Shown here: one piece after another, positions 36,904 to 46,421 of the stretch
Layout: each line of letters opens with the position of its first letter
How positions within the stretch are numbered: position 1 is the first letter of the stretch
Assembly (NCBI RefSeq): GCF_900129865.1
Contig: NZ_FQXD01000011.1
Location: forward strand, 62,001 to 126,000
Length of the DNA stretch: 64,000 nucleotides
Direction: 5' to 3'
Source of the DNA: Virgibacillus chiguensis
GTDB lineage: Bacteria; Bacillota; Bacilli; Bacillales; Amphibacillaceae
Notes under the pieces: model-generated
What the model was told of the DNA's origin: nothing
The model's database searches: none
What the model saw: the letters and a program-made list of their open reading frames with translations, nothing else
Made by a program: the position numbers and the translations under genes

Positions 36904-38850
36904 ATGGCAGAAGAATTAACTTTTGTATTTCCAGACGGAGCAGAAAAAGCTTTTCCAAAAGGCGTAACTGGCGAGGAGATTGCCGGTTCCATTTCCTCTG
37001 GATTAAAAAAACAGGCATTAGCTATTAAGATAGATGGTATACCGTTTGATTTAAGACGTAAATTAGATCGTGGTGGATCCATAGAAATTATTACGAACAA
37101 AGATGATGCGGGTATAGAAATTATGCGTCATTCGACAGCTCATTTAATGGCTCAAGCGATTAAGCGGTTGTATAAAGATGTGAACTTTGGTGTCGGTCCA
37201 GTAATTGAAGAAGGTTTTTATTATGATATGGACATGGCGCATTCGATTACACCTGAAGATCTTCCGAAAATAGAAAAAGAAATGAAAAAAATAATAGACG
37301 AAGCTCTAGAAATAGAACGTTTAGAAGTATCAAGAGAAAATGCTATAGAAATGTTTCAAGACGATCCCTTGAAGCTAGAGTTAATTGATGCCATCCCAGA
37401 AGATGAACAAGTGACGATTTATAAACAAGGGGAGTTTTTTGATTTATGTGGCGGAGTTCACGTGCCTTCTACAAATAAAATTAAGGCTTTTAAGCTGTTA
37501 AGTATTTCAGGTGCTTATTGGCGTGGGGATAGTAATAACAAACAATTGCAACGTATTTATGGAACGGCGTTTGCAAAACAAAGTCAAGTGGACACGTATT
37601 TGAAATTGTTGGAAGAACGTAAAGAACGTGACCATCGGAAACTAGGTAAAGAATTAGATATTTTTACGATCTCACAAAAAGTAGGACAAGGTTTACCGCT
37701 TTGGCTGCCAAAAGGGGCAACAATCCGTAGAACTATAGAACGCTACATTGTTGACCTAGAGGAACGTCTTGGCTATGATCATGTCTATACACCTGTATTG
37801 GGAAGTGTCGAGTTATATAAAACGAGCGGGCATTGGGATCACTATCATGAAGACATGTTTCCAGAGATGACGATGGACAACGAAGAATTAGTACTAAGAC
37901 CAATGAATTGTCCACATCATATGATGGTATACAAAAATCAGCTGTACAGCTACCGGAATCTACCTGTGCGTATTGCTGAGCTTGGAACGATGCATCGTTA
38001 TGAGATGTCTGGTGCATTAGCTGGATTACAGCGTGTGAGAGCCATGACTTTAAATGATGCGCATATTTTCGCTCGTCCAGATCAATTGAAAGATGAATTT
38101 ATTCGTGTTGTTGAGCTTGTGCAAAGAGTATATGAGGATTTCGGTATTAACGATTATTATTTCCGTTTATCCTATCGTGATCCAGAAGATAAAGAAAAAT
38201 ATGTAGATAACGATGCGATGTGGGAAAAAGCACAAGCGATGCTTAAAGAAACGATGGAAGAACTTCAAGTAGAATATGTAGAAGCTGAAGGTGAAGCGGC
38301 GTTCTATGGTCCAAAGCTGGATGTCCAAGTGAAAACAGCGTTAGGAAAAGACGAAACATTATCTACCGTTCAACTTGATTTTCATCTTCCGGAACGATTT
38401 GATTTAACATATATTGGTGAAGATGGTCAACATCACCGCCCGGTAGTTATTCATCGCGGTGTCGTTTCTACAATGGAACGTTTCGTTGCATTCCTCATTG
38501 AAGAATATAAAGGTGCGTTCCCTGTATGGCTTGCTCCTGTTCAGGTGAAGGTGATTCCAGTATCTCCAAAGGCGCATTTGGATTATGCAAAACAGGTTGC
38601 TGATAAATTAAGGTTAGAAGGAGTAAGGGTTGCAGTAGATGAGCGTGATGAAAAGATTGGTTATAAAATTCGAGAGGCCCAAACGCAAAAGATACCATTT
38701 GCGCTTGTTCTAGGTGATCATGAAGTGAACGAACATGCTGTAAATATTCGCCGTTACGGAGAAAAAGAAACAGAGACGGTTTTGCTTGATGCGTTTATCG
38801 CTAGGATTAAGCAAGAAATTGACAATAAAGTTTTGCACAAAGCTAAATAA
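36904..38850 (+). CDS. thrS: Threonine--tRNA ligase
   Basis: Charges tRNA-Thr. 648 residues: TGS domain (1-65), editing domain (about 70-225) with [10 protein letters not shown] and CGGVHVPS, class II core with PMNCPHHM and motif 3 [14 protein letters not shown], and an anticodon-binding domain (about 540-640). The zinc ligands Cys, His, His are in place. The GTG at 36895 and ATG at 36898 sit in or next to the AGGAG site, so the ATG at 36904 is chosen. Controlled by the T-box just upstream. Confidence 0.98.
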   Translation: MAEELTFVFPDGAEKAFPKGVTGEEIAGSISSGLKKQALAIKIDGIPFDLRRKLDRGGSIEIITNKDDAGIEIMRHSTAHLMAQAIKRLYKDVNFGVGPVIEEGFYYDMDMAHSITPEDLPKIEKEMKKIIDEALEIERLEVSRENAIEMFQDDPLKLELIDAIPEDEQVTIYKQGEFFDLCGGVHVPSTNKIKAFKLLSISGAYWRGDSNNKQLQRIYGTAFAKQSQVDTYLKLLEERKERDHRKLGKELDIFTISQKVGQGLPLWLPKGATIRRTIERYIVDLEERLGYDHVYTPVLGSVELYKTSGHWDHYHEDMFPEMTMDNEELVLRPMNCPHHMMVYKNQLYSYRNLPVRIAELGTMHRYEMSGALAGLQRVRAMTLNDAHIFARPDQLKDEFIRVVELVQRVYEDFGINDYYFRLSYRDPEDKEKYVDNDAMWEKAQAMLKETMEELQVEYVEAEGEAAFYGPKLDVQVKTALGKDETLSTVQLDFHLPERFDLTYIGEDGQHHRPVVIHRGVVSTMERFVAFLIEEYKGAFPVWLAPVQVKVIPVSPKAHLDYAKQVADKLRLEGVRVAVDERDEKIGYKIREAQTQKIPFALVLGDHEVNEHAVNIRRYGEKETETVLLDAFIARIKQEIDNKVLHKAK

Positions 38851-38957
38851 TAGTAGCTAATTTCGCTTATCGCTAGTATTTTATGGAGAAAACTCTCGTT
38901 CATTGCCTCATAATATTAACCTTTATATGGTATGCATTCCATACCATAAAACAGACT

Positions 38958-38994
38958 AAAACAGCCTTTCCTTGCTCAAGGGAGGCTGTTTTTG
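38958..38994 (+). terminator. Terminator of thrS
   Basis: AAACAGCC ... GGCTGTTT stem with inner TTCC/GGGA pairing and a run of five T. Confidence 0.88.
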
Positions 38995-39002
38995 ATTTCT
39001 TT

Positions 39003-39080
39003 ATACTATAAAAACGTGGCTTGTTGCCAATCCTGACGAAAGCCTTTATTTTTCTTATACTTTCCTATAGTGCAAAAAAG
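39003..39080 (-). repeat. Repeat family B, copy B7
   Basis: Read leftward: ACTATAGGAAAGTATAAG, AAAAATAAAGGC, then GGCAACAAGCCACGTTTTTA. It lies directly before the ribosome site of the next gene. Confidence 0.6.
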
Positions 39081-39130
39081 GATTTATGTGGCAAATAGAG
39101 AAATATATAATAAAAAAGGGAGGGAGCTTA

Positions 39131-39889
39131 TTGACGTTTGGAAGCCCAATCGCAAGAGGAAATACCGCTGATATTTATATATGCAACGATATCATTGTGA
39201 AGCTATTCCATGAAAAATCCGCTCCTAATGAGGCGTTACGAGAAGCAAGAAAACAAGCTTTTGTTTATTCATGTGGTATCAATGTCCCGAAAGTTTGGGT
39301 TGTAAGAAAAATTGATAATCGGCAAGCGATTATAATGGAATATATCCAAGGAAAAACGTTAGGGCAAATGTATCAAGAGGAAATCTGTTCCTTAGATGAC
39401 ATTCTTACCTTATCTGTAGCTGTGCAGCAACAATTACATTATAAAAAGACAGTTCATTCGAGCGCTATGGAGCGGATGAAACAAAAGCTAGAGCGTCAAA
39501 TTGCTGCTGTTAATCAGTTGGAAAGATCGGAAAAAGTACACCTTATGCAGTTGTTGGACATGTTACCTGAGGACGCTAGCTTATGCCATGGAGATTACCA
39601 TTTTTTTAACCTAATTGCATCTAATAATCGTGTGACAATTATTGATTGGGTAGATGCTAGTATCGGTAATATTGGCGCCGATGTATATCGTACGTATTTG
39701 TTGTACTCTCAATTCTCGTTAGAAATAGCGGAAAAATATCTTTTTAATTACTGCAAGACGAGTGATTTAAAGCGAAAAGAGATATTTCAGTGGGCTCCAA
39801 TCATCGCAGCTGCAAGACTATCAGAAGGTGTAACTACAGAAAACGAACAGCGACTTATGGAAATAATTCATGATGGTAAGAAAGGGTAA
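39131..39889 (+). CDS. APH-type phosphotransferase family protein
   Basis: A 252-residue protein-kinase-like enzyme of the aminoglycoside phosphotransferase/choline kinase group. Seen: a glycine-poor nucleotide loop ARGNTADIY (near 9), Lys in IVKLF, hinge YIQGKTLG, the catalytic HGDYHFFN (Brenner motif) and IIDWVDAS (metal-binding Asp). GGGAGGGAGC lies just before the TTG at 39131; the frame to 39086 is not used. The substrate cannot be told; drug resistance should not be assumed, since most such genomic copies act on small metabolites. Confidence 0.8.
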   Translation: MTFGSPIARGNTADIYICNDIIVKLFHEKSAPNEALREARKQAFVYSCGINVPKVWVVRKIDNRQAIIMEYIQGKTLGQMYQEEICSLDDILTLSVAVQQQLHYKKTVHSSAMERMKQKLERQIAAVNQLERSEKVHLMQLLDMLPEDASLCHGDYHFFNLIASNNRVTIIDWVDASIGNIGADVYRTYLLYSQFSLEIAEKYLFNYCKTSDLKRKEIFQWAPIIAAARLSEGVTTENEQRLMEIIHDGKKG

Positions 39890-39893
39890 CGAG

Positions 39894-39918
39894 AACCAAT
39901 ACGGTTTGGTGCTTTTTA
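39894..39918 (+). terminator. Short terminator candidate after the APH-type gene
   Basis: ACCAA and TTGGT around TACGGT, then GCTTTTT. The stem is short, but the place fits. Confidence 0.4.
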
Positions 39919-39928
39919 TAAAAACTCT

Positions 39929-39957
39929 TTGACATGTTACGATACATATGCTATTAT
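39929..39957 (+). promoter_or_regulatory. Promoter of the infC operon
   Basis: TTGACA (39929-39934) and TATTAT (39952-39957) with a 17-base spacer; an overlapping TATAAT ends at 39960. Confidence 0.65.
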
Positions 39958-39974
39958 AATGTAGTTGATAATTA

Positions 39975-40145
39975 AATGATCTGAAGACAAGAAGAAGCAC
40001 CCGCTTCTCACCTGCTCGACGCCTGGTGGCAGTTGACTGGTTCTACCGATTCATATAGACGATTGGAGAAGTGTGGGTGCCCGTGTTGCCCACGCTTTTT
40101 TAGACGTTGGAATAAATATATCGTTTATAAGCTAGCGTCTAAAAT
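39975..40145 (+). ncRNA. Ribosomal protein L20 leader of infC-rpmI-rplT
   Basis: The leader has the features of the Bacillus L20 autoregulatory RNA: nested stems (AGAAGCACCCGCTTCT, ACCTGCTCGACGCC), then the attenuator GTGTGGG (40071-40077) with CCCACGC (40089-40095) and six T. A further stem TTTTAGACG with CGTCTAAAA (40097-40144) follows. L20 binding is expected to favour termination, so L20 limits its own operon. Confidence 0.88.
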
Positions 40146-40227
40146 TTAGCTTTTGCTAAGTTAGTTGTTTGAAACGAATGTAACTTGTCAAAAAGATCGC
40201 AGTGAAAATATTTGGAGGTGGATGATA

Positions 40228-40743
40228 ATTAGCAAGGAAATGAATGTTAATGAGAAAATTCGTGCTCGTGAAGTGCGTTTAATTGATGCCAATGGCGATC
40301 AGTTAGGTGTTAAACCTCGTCAAGAAGCTCTAGAAATTGCTCGAAAACGCAATCTTGATTTAGTGCTTGTTGCTCCCAACGCAAAACCGCCTGTATGTCG
40401 AATTATGGATTACGGGAAATATCGTTTTGAACAGCAGAAAAAAGAGAAAGAAGCACGTAAAAAACAAAAAGTTATTAACGTAAAAGAGGTTCGATTTACC
40501 CCTGGAATTGGGGACCACGATTTTGAAACGAAGCTAAAAAATGCTCGTAAATTCTTAGAAAAAGGCGACAAAGTAAAAGCCGCTGTTCGTTTCCGCGGAC
40601 GTGCTATTACGCATAAAGAATTAGGACGAGAAGTACTTGATCGATTTGCTGAGGAAGTAAAAGATATTGCGACTGTTGAGACAAAGCCTAAAATGGAAGG
40701 TCGTAATATGTTTATGATGCTTGCTCCAGTAAATGAGAAGTAG
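40228..40743 (+). CDS. infC: Translation initiation factor IF-3, AUU start
   Basis: IF-3 prevents early 50S joining and checks the start codon. 171 residues with the N-domain ([12 protein letters not shown]), the basic linker [20 protein letters not shown] and the C-domain RFRGR. The predicted initiator is ATT at 40228, seven bases after GGAGGTG; the ATG at 40222 touches the ribosome site. A rare AUU start is conserved in infC and lets IF-3 limit its own translation. First gene of infC-rpmI-rplT. Confidence 0.95.
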   Translation: MSKEMNVNEKIRAREVRLIDANGDQLGVKPRQEALEIARKRNLDLVLVAPNAKPPVCRIMDYGKYRFEQQKKEKEARKKQKVINVKEVRFTPGIGDHDFETKLKNARKFLEKGDKVKAAVRFRGRAITHKELGREVLDRFAEEVKDIATVETKPKMEGRNMFMMLAPVNEK

Positions 40744-40777
40744 ATTTAGATCGTTAGTTATAAGGAGGAAAAATACT

Positions 40778-40975
40778 ATGCCAAAAATGAAGACCCATAA
40801 AGGTTCTCAGAAACGTTTTCAAAAAACAGGTACTGGAAAATTAAAACGTGGCCATGCATACACTAGCCACATGTTTGCAAATAAATCGCAAAAGCAAAAG
40901 CGTAAACTTCGTAAAACAACCACAGTATCAGCTGGTGATTACAGAAGAATTAAAACAATGCTTCCTTATAAATAA
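40778..40975 (+). CDS. rpmI: 50S ribosomal protein L35
   Basis: A 65-residue, very basic ribosomal protein ([20 protein letters not shown], then [10 protein letters not shown]). It has the usual L35 length. AAGGAGG lies before the ATG at 40778; the frame start at 40733 overlaps infC and is not used. It lies between infC and rplT in the usual order and is under the L20 leader. Confidence 0.98.
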   Translation: MPKMKTHKGSQKRFQKTGTGKLKRGHAYTSHMFANKSQKQKRKLRKTTTVSAGDYRRIKTMLPYK

Positions 40976-41036
40976 GCAAGCATATTGAAATAGAACGGTA
41001 AAATATATTTTTTATTTGTACTAGGAGGGAATTATT

Positions 41037-41393
41037 ATGCCACGTGTTAAAGGTGGAACAGTAACGCGTCAACGTCGTAAACGCGTCCTTAAATTAGCTA
41101 AAGGTTATTATGGTTCAAAAAGAACGTTATTTAAAACAGCAAAGCAACAAGTAATGAAATCGGGTCAGTATGCTTATCGTGATCGTAAACAGAAAAAACG
41201 TGATTTCCGTAAACTTTGGATTTCTCGTATTAATGCAGCAGCACGTTTAAATGACATGTCCTATAATAAATTAATGCATGGTTTAAAAGTAGCTGGAATC
41301 GATATTAATCGTAAAATGCTATCCGACTTAGCAATTAACGATGAAAAAGCTTTTACGCAATTAGTTACGAAAGCAAAAGAAGCATTGAAATAA
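41037..41393 (+). CDS. rplT: 50S ribosomal protein L20
   Basis: A 118-residue basic protein that binds 23S rRNA early in 50S assembly and also binds the infC leader to repress the operon. N-terminal extension [18 protein letters not shown] and a globular C-terminal part (from about residue 60), the latter being enough for repression in known cases. AGGAGGG precedes the ATG. Last gene before a clear terminator. Confidence 0.98.
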   Translation: MPRVKGGTVTRQRRKRVLKLAKGYYGSKRTLFKTAKQQVMKSGQYAYRDRKQKKRDFRKLWISRINAAARLNDMSYNKLMHGLKVAGIDINRKMLSDLAINDEKAFTQLVTKAKEALK

Positions 41394-41401
41394 AAGAAAG
41401 T

Positions 41402-41446
41402 AAGGACCAAATATTTGCGATTGCAAAGTTATTTGGTCCTTTTTAT
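41402..41446 (+). terminator. Terminator of infC-rpmI-rplT
   Basis: AAGGACCAAATA pairs with TATTTGGTCCTT, then a T-rich tail. Confidence 0.9.
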
Positions 41447-41472
41447 TTATTGTATAGGAAAATAAAAAATCT

Positions 41473-41716
41473 AGCAGCTGTGGATAAACTTACTAAGTTA
41501 TTTAGCCACGTCCGGCTCCAGCGCCCAGCAACTAGGCGACTTCACTCCATCGCCCTACGATAAGTCATCATCGGTTCGTGTTAAAAAGGAAGGCCGACTA
41601 AAAACGGGCTTACCGCCCACCGTCGGCATACCCCTGTTTTAGTGGCATGATTCCTAAAACTTTCGTTGATTCGTTCCACTCGCTACGCTGCTGAACGGGC
41701 GCTTGCGCCTTTGTGC
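41473..41716 (+). repeat. Repeat family A, copy A3
   Basis: The fullest copy: GCAGCTGTGGATAAACTTAC start, GCCACGTCCGGCTCCAGCGC, CAACTAGGCGACTTCAC, CGATAAGTCATCATCGGTTC, the middle block shared with A1 (AGGAAGGCCGACTAAAAACG), then the CGTTGATTCG and CCTTTGTGC end. TATAGGAAAA, as in family B, precedes it at 41453. Confidence 0.88.
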
Positions 41717-41739
41717 TAATGTACGCAAAGCTAGAGAAT

Positions 41740-41785
41740 TCGCAGGAAAGACTTGGCGATAAGCCAAGTCTTTCTAATCGCAGAG
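41740..41785 (+). repeat. Repeat family B, 3' part (B8)
   Basis: Perfect 11-base arms AAAGACTTGGC and GCCAAGTCTTT (41747-41773) with loop GATAA, then CTAAT. Follows A3 closely, so A and B are again neighbours. Confidence 0.75.
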
Positions 41786-41824
41786 AAAACTTAAGTAGAA
41801 ATAGAAGCGGGGAGGAATGATCAG

Positions 41825-42106
41825 GTGAATCAGTGGAATACTATCTTATTTTATTTGCTAGGTGTTAATAGTATAGCTTTTGTATTGATGGGAATGGATA
41901 AGCGCAAAGCAGAACAGAAACAATATCGAATTCCAGAAAGGACGCTATGGATGTTGGCGATTTTAGGAGGCGCATTGGGAATTTGGTTAGGAATGAAATT
42001 ATATCGCCACAAAACGAGACATAGGCGTTTTATTTTTGGTATCCCTGTATTATTTTTTGGTCATTGCTTATTTTTGATATACTACATGTTTAATGGCTTG
42101 GTGTAA
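41825..42106 (+). CDS. ysdA: DUF1294 membrane protein YsdA
   Basis: A 93-residue protein with membrane segments near residues 5-22, 38-57 and 70-90 and the family marks MGMDKRKAE and RIPERTLWMLAILGGALG, followed by the conserved basic KTRH. DUF1294 proteins have no known role; this gene follows rplT in B. subtilis too. GGGGAGGAATG precedes the GTG start. Two repeats, A3 and B8, separate it from the ribosomal genes. Confidence 0.9.
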   Translation: MNQWNTILFYLLGVNSIAFVLMGMDKRKAEQKQYRIPERTLWMLAILGGALGIWLGMKLYRHKTRHRRFIFGIPVLFFGHCLFLIYYMFNGLV

Positions 42107-42226
42107 CATACTATTTCTGGAACCTGTGTTTATTATTTTCTTGTCATAAAGGCTCGTCTCCTGTCATATACATGTACTAGTAGGTACTTTTGTGTCTGTA
42201 ATAGTTCAACAAGAAGGAGGCTCAAG

Positions 42227-42811
42227 ATGGAATTAATGGGGAATTATTTACTCGCTTTCATTGAAGGAGGAGGCTTATTTGCCCCTATATTATTTATCAG
42301 TTTTCATTTATTAAGGCCTTTGCTTTTTTTACCGGTTATATTTATTTGTATATCAGGTGGTATATTATTTGGAGCTATTGCAGGGACAGTATATTCCCTT
42401 ATAGGTATTACATTATCAAGTATTATATTTTACTTTTTTGTATATAAGATGCCGAAGTCTATGCAACGATTTCAAAAGGTAAAAGGAAAGATAATTGGTA
42501 AGCAAACAGCTTTAACAACATCGCAAATAGCGTTGCTTCGATTGATACCATTTATCCATTTCCACTTACTTTCGTTATGTTTGTTAGAGATATCATCGGG
42601 CTTAAAAGATTATACAAAATCATCTTTTTTGACTAACATTCCGATAGCATTTATTTATACATCTATTGGTCAATGGATTTCAAATTTGACGCCACTCTAC
42701 ATTGGTTTAAGCTTACTGATACTTTTGCCATTTGTTTATTTGTTGCGTAGAAAAGAAATTTATATCAAATGGCAAGATTTTTTTCATGTTCAAACAAGGG
42801 AAGGTACATAG
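42227..42811 (+). CDS. VTT-domain (TVP38/DedA-like) membrane protein
   Basis: A 194-residue protein with about six membrane segments. RPLLFLPVIFICISGGILFG near residue 28 is the start of the VTT domain, and the re-entrant region before GLKDYTKSSFLTNIPIAFIY near 125 fits too. DedA/TVP38 proteins act in lipid scrambling or membrane-potential upkeep; the substrate here is unknown. AAGGAGGC precedes the ATG. Not present between ysdA and ysdB in B. subtilis, so it is an insertion relative to that order. Confidence 0.82.
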   Translation: MELMGNYLLAFIEGGGLFAPILFISFHLLRPLLFLPVIFICISGGILFGAIAGTVYSLIGITLSSIIFYFFVYKMPKSMQRFQKVKGKIIGKQTALTTSQIALLRLIPFIHFHLLSLCLLEISSGLKDYTKSSFLTNIPIAFIYTSIGQWISNLTPLYIGLSLLILLPFVYLLRRKEIYIKWQDFFHVQTREGT

Positions 42812-43300
42812 GAGAGAGGATAGCAAACGAGATGCAGAAAATGAAATGAGAGCGGAGAGGTACATATATACGAACAAAAGCATTTATTCATATCTGTGAT
42901 TATTGTTCATTCAATTAAAAAAAAAGGCTAAATCGCAATGCTTAAGGGTGATAAAACAAGTTTTTACACAATGACTTAAAATCTTCTGTGAATAGAGCTG
43001 TTATCTCCCGCTTCTTATTTTTCAATGTTTTTAATAGTACCTTACATCTATCTTGATTAAGCTTGCACTCTCATCGATGAATCGAACGCGTTCTATAGCA
43101 CTGCAAATAACTTAGAGCTTCTCTTAAATACGTTGCTCCACATTAAATTACACATGCTATAGCAGATGAAAAATATAATCGGCTCTTCACTATAAAAGGG
43201 ATGTTCAAAAAGTGCGTGCAAAAGTAACACTTCAATCATTCATCTCTTGTTGAGAGGCCAAAATTTTCAACTAATCGTAGCGCCATCTCTCTATCATAAT
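42812..43300. other. Gene-poor spacer with repeat remnants
   Basis: No gene with a start site is seen. 42994-43013 is a reversed fragment of family C (GAGCTGTTATCTCCCGCTTC). 43198-43225 has GGGATGTTCAAAAAGTGCG, like wording in the accD leader. Read leftward, 43231-43305 is coding-like (see the findings on ysdB). Confidence 0.5.
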
Positions 43301-43693
43301 TTAATTCAAAGAGCTTAATAACAATTGATTAATCGGATGTTTCCATTCAATTTTTGCATGGGGATAACGGATAAGGATCTCTTCCTCAAGAAAATATAAG
43401 TCGTCCCTTCGTAAACCACTAAGCTCAAGAGGATCTTTGGCTGTAATATGTATATTAACTACTTCAAAAGAATCTTCTGTAGTTCCAACATATTTCTCAC
43501 CTTCAAACAAGCATCCTTTATAAACAAATTGAAGATTTTTTTTACTATTTCCAGGTTCGTCTAAAAAATAATATGTTCCTTCTGCTTTAGCTATTTGCAA
43601 TTTTCGTTGGGGATTACGATAATATTGAATCCAAGTATATATAAGCAATGCCAAAGCCAGCACAATTAGTACGCGAAATAAAATGACTATCAT
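43301..43693 (-). CDS. ysdB: YsdB family membrane-anchored protein
   Basis: A 130-residue protein with one N-terminal membrane segment (about 2-22) and a soluble domain containing FVYKGCLFEGEKYVGTTEDSF, a marked YsdB signature. B. subtilis ysdB belongs to the sigma-W envelope stress regulon; function is unknown. It keeps its place between ysdA and ysdC but is on the opposite strand here relative to those genes. Its stop is followed by a shifted frame that looks coding, which raises the question of the true C-terminus. Confidence 0.85.
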   Translation of the reverse strand: MIVILFRVLIVLALALLIYTWIQYYRNPQRKLQIAKAEGTYYFLDEPGNSKKNLQFVYKGCLFEGEKYVGTTEDSFEVVNIHITAKDPLELSGLRRDDLYFLEEEILIRYPHAKIEWKHPINQLLLSSLN

Positions 43694-43813
43694 ACTATCG
43701 TCTCCCTGATCATTATTCCTTTGTAGTACGGAATGACATATATAAAGGTTTCACTATTTTTTATTTTTATATGTTACAATCGTAGAAAAAGATGAAGTGA
43801 GGAAGGTCTTATT

Positions 43814-44299
43814 ATGAATTGGGAAAAATTATATCGATTACAGAACGAGCTAGATACATTTATTGAAACGAACCAAAATATAAAGAAACAAGATGTATTC
43901 GAAAAGAAGTATTTGGCATTACTTGTGGAGTTGGGAGAATTAGCCAATGAGACAAGGTGCTTTAAATTTTGGAGTAATAAGCCGAGAAGTGAAAGAGAGA
44001 CAATATTAGAAGAATATGTGGATGGCGTTCACTTTTTACTCTCATTAGGAATTACAAAGGGTCATTATTTTAGCGGGAACGTTTCTAGAAATAACGTGGA
44101 GGATGAAACAACGTTATTTCTAAACGTGTACACAGCCTGTCAGCAATTTTTTCAACATCCAACGTCGGTTAATTATAGTCATTTATGGGAAACATACTTG
44201 CATCTAGGTCAAGCTTTAGGATTTTCGGAAGTAGATGTTCATAGAGCTTATCTAGAAAAGAATGAAGTGAATTTCGTACGTCAAGACGAAGGGTATTAG
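43814..44299 (+). CDS. Dimeric (all-alpha) dUTPase
   Basis: A 161-residue all-alpha NTP pyrophosphatase of the dUTPase_2 type. Metal-binding motifs are ELGELANETRCFKFW (E-x2-E) near residue 38 and EEYVDGVHFLLSLG (E-x2-D) near 66. It should hydrolyse dUTP to dUMP, keeping uracil out of DNA. It is unrelated to the trimeric dUTPases. GTGAGGAAGG precedes the ATG. It lies between ysdB and ysdC, which is not the B. subtilis order. Confidence 0.88.
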   Translation: MNWEKLYRLQNELDTFIETNQNIKKQDVFEKKYLALLVELGELANETRCFKFWSNKPRSERETILEEYVDGVHFLLSLGITKGHYFSGNVSRNNVEDETTLFLNVYTACQQFFQHPTSVNYSHLWETYLHLGQALGFSEVDVHRAYLEKNEVNFVRQDEGY

Positions 44300-44495
44300 A
44301 AGAGAAGAATGTAAAGAATAGCTTATTGTCAAATTGTTAGGGCAAAAAAGTTGTTTCGCTTATGCTAACCAAAAGTTTTATACAATTCTATATGGAAACA
44401 ACAGTTTTTTTAAAATCACGCGCATGCTTTAAAAATATTAAAATTTGATTAAAAGAGGTATAATAGATAAGAGTTTATTGAAGAGGTGAATACAT

Positions 44496-45581
44496 ATGAC
44501 GAAGATGGATGAAACATTAACTATGTTTAAAGATTTGACAGATGCAAAAGGGATACCAGGCAATGAAAAAGAAGCCCGTGACGTCATGAACAATTACATT
44601 ACTCCATATGCAGATGAAGTCATGTATGATAATTTAGGTAGTCTAATCGCTAAAAAAATCGGCGACGAGAATGGCCCTAAAATAATGGTTGCTGGGCATT
44701 TGGATGAAATTGGTTTTATGGTTACAAGAATTGATGATAAAGGTTTTCTTTACTTTCAAACGGCTGGTGGTTGGTGGAGCCAAGTAATGCTTGCCCAGCG
44801 TGTTACGATTATGGGAAGTCATGGAGATGTAACAGGTGTTATTGGATCGAAACCGCCTCATATTCTTTCTGCTGAAGCAAGGAAAAAGCCAGTAGAAATT
44901 AAAGATATGTTCATTGATATAGGTGCTTCTAGCAAAGAAGAAGCGGAAGAATTTGGTGTAAAACCTGGAGATTCCGTCGTTCCATATTTTGAGTTTACAC
45001 CTTTAAAAAATGAAAAGCTACTGTTGGCTAAGGCTTGGGACAACCGTATTGGCTGTGCAATTGCTATTGAGGTTTTAAAACAACTAAAAGGACAAAAGCA
45101 TCCTAACATCGTTTATGGTGTTGGAACTGTACAAGAAGAAGTTGGACTTCGTGGTGCTAAAACTGCTGCCAACACGATAAAACCAGATATTGGTTTTGGT
45201 GTTGATGTAGGTATAGCTGGTGACATGCCAGGAGTTTCAGATCATGAAGCAGATAGCAAAATTGGTAAAGGGCCACAAATCGTGTTATACGATGCCTCTA
45301 TGATATCTCATAAAGGAGTACGTGACCTTGTTGTTAAAACCGCTGAAGAAAATGACATTCCGTATCAATTTGCGACGATGGCTGGCGGGGGTACCGATTC
45401 TGGTTCTATTCATTTAACAGCAAACGGTGTGCCGTCTTTATCTATTACAATTGCAACACGCTATATCCATACGCATGCTGGTATTTTACATCGAGATGAT
45501 TTTGAACATGCGGTAAAATTAATTGTGGAGACGATTAAAAAGCTGGATCGTGATACTGTAAATGAACTAATTCTTGCTTAA
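44496..45581 (+). CDS. ysdC: M42 family metallopeptidase (glutamyl aminopeptidase type)
   Basis: A 361-residue di-metal aminopeptidase of the M42/endoglucanase-M group. Metal ligands and catalytic residues: AGHLDEIGF (His, Asp) near residue 68, WDNRIG near 180, QEEVGLRGA (catalytic Glu pair) near 213, VDVG near 235, and the C-terminal RYIHTHAG (His). The PDZ-like insertion lies at about 80-170. These enzymes form dodecameric shells that trim peptides in the cytoplasm. GAGGTG precedes the ATG. Matches ysdC by place. Confidence 0.93.
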   Translation: MTKMDETLTMFKDLTDAKGIPGNEKEARDVMNNYITPYADEVMYDNLGSLIAKKIGDENGPKIMVAGHLDEIGFMVTRIDDKGFLYFQTAGGWWSQVMLAQRVTIMGSHGDVTGVIGSKPPHILSAEARKKPVEIKDMFIDIGASSKEEAEEFGVKPGDSVVPYFEFTPLKNEKLLLAKAWDNRIGCAIAIEVLKQLKGQKHPNIVYGVGTVQEEVGLRGAKTAANTIKPDIGFGVDVGIAGDMPGVSDHEADSKIGKGPQIVLYDASMISHKGVRDLVVKTAEENDIPYQFATMAGGGTDSGSIHLTANGVPSLSITIATRYIHTHAGILHRDDFEHAVKLIVETIKKLDRDTVNELILA

Positions 45582-45614
45582 AAAAGATTTACTTGTATAC
45601 AAGTTTATTGGTGA

Positions 45615-45672
45615 AAAAATCCGAACTCATATTTAAAATTCGATTAAGAATTTAAATGAGTTCGGATTTTAG
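45615..45672 (+). terminator. Terminator of ysdC
   Basis: AAAATCCGAACTCAT pairs with ATGAGTTCGGATTTT; the inner TTTAAA repeats lengthen the stem. Confidence 0.85.
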
Positions 45673-45737
45673 TCTTTTTTTAAAAGAAAACCATGAAGTA
45701 TGAAGGCTACAAACAGGCGTTCAAGTAAATTTAATCT

Positions 45738-46370
45738 TTAAGCTAAATATTGATGCATTACTTTTTGTACATAATTTTGAGTTTCTTTAAAAGGTGGAAC
45801 TCCTTGATGTTTATCTACATTTCCAGGCCCGGCATTATAAGCAGCCAAAGCTAATTCTGTATGACCGTTATATCTGTCCATCATTTGCTTTAAATATTTG
45901 ACACCGCCTTGTATGTTTTGCTGCGGGTCATATGGATTTGTTACACCTAAGCCTCTTGCGGTGGCAGGCATTAATTGCATTAAACCTTGAGCTCCGGCGC
46001 TACTTTTAGCTAGCGGATTAAAATTGGATTCTGTCTGGATAACAGAGCGAATGAGACGCTCGTCTACTTGGTACTTCTTTGCGGCATCCTGAATGAGCGT
46101 ATCTATCTCTTTAGTAGTTGTATCACTTGTCGCTGTCATCTTTGAATACGAAGTTGCTAACGTATTATTTAATGGATATGTATGGTTATGGTTCTTAGGT
46201 GGTAAAGAATGAGTAGCTTGTAGTGTGTTTGCTTTGGATAACTGTTCTTGCAACAACTGCTTAAAGGCAAGTTCCATCATTGGTGAATGACTGGAAAACC
46301 CATTTGAGCCAGATGTAAGGATAGACATCGCTTCATACTGCATCATTTTTTGCAACTCTCTTATTTCCAT
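45738..46370 (-). CDS. Lytic transglycosylase (SLT domain), YjbJ-like
   Basis: A 210-residue protein with a polar N-terminal part (1-95) and an SLT/goose-lysozyme-like domain (about 96-208). Catalytic Glu114 is in [10 protein letters not shown], followed by [14 protein letters not shown] and [12 protein letters not shown]. It cleaves peptidoglycan to anhydro-muropeptides. There is no signal peptide; YjbJ-like enzymes share this N-terminus, and how it leaves the cell is not clear. It reads leftward and ends the leftward block; an ABC exporter operon lies just upstream of it. Confidence 0.85.
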   Translation of the reverse strand: MEIRELQKMMQYEAMSILTSGSNGFSSHSPMMELAFKQLLQEQLSKANTLQATHSLPPKNHNHTYPLNNTLATSYSKMTATSDTTTKEIDTLIQDAAKKYQVDERLIRSVIQTESNFNPLAKSSAGAQGLMQLMPATARGLGVTNPYDPQQNIQGGVKYLKQMMDRYNGHTELALAAYNAGPGNVDKHQGVPPFKETQNYVQKVMHQYLA

Positions 46371-46421
46371 ACTGTGTTCTCCTTCCTAACGGTCATATAC
46401 TATTTTACTATAAGTTTATAA

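Noticed and set aside
39131-39889. Antibiotic-resistance phosphotransferase
   Set aside because: Has the APH kinase motifs but nothing marks an aminoglycoside substrate, and there is no mobile context.
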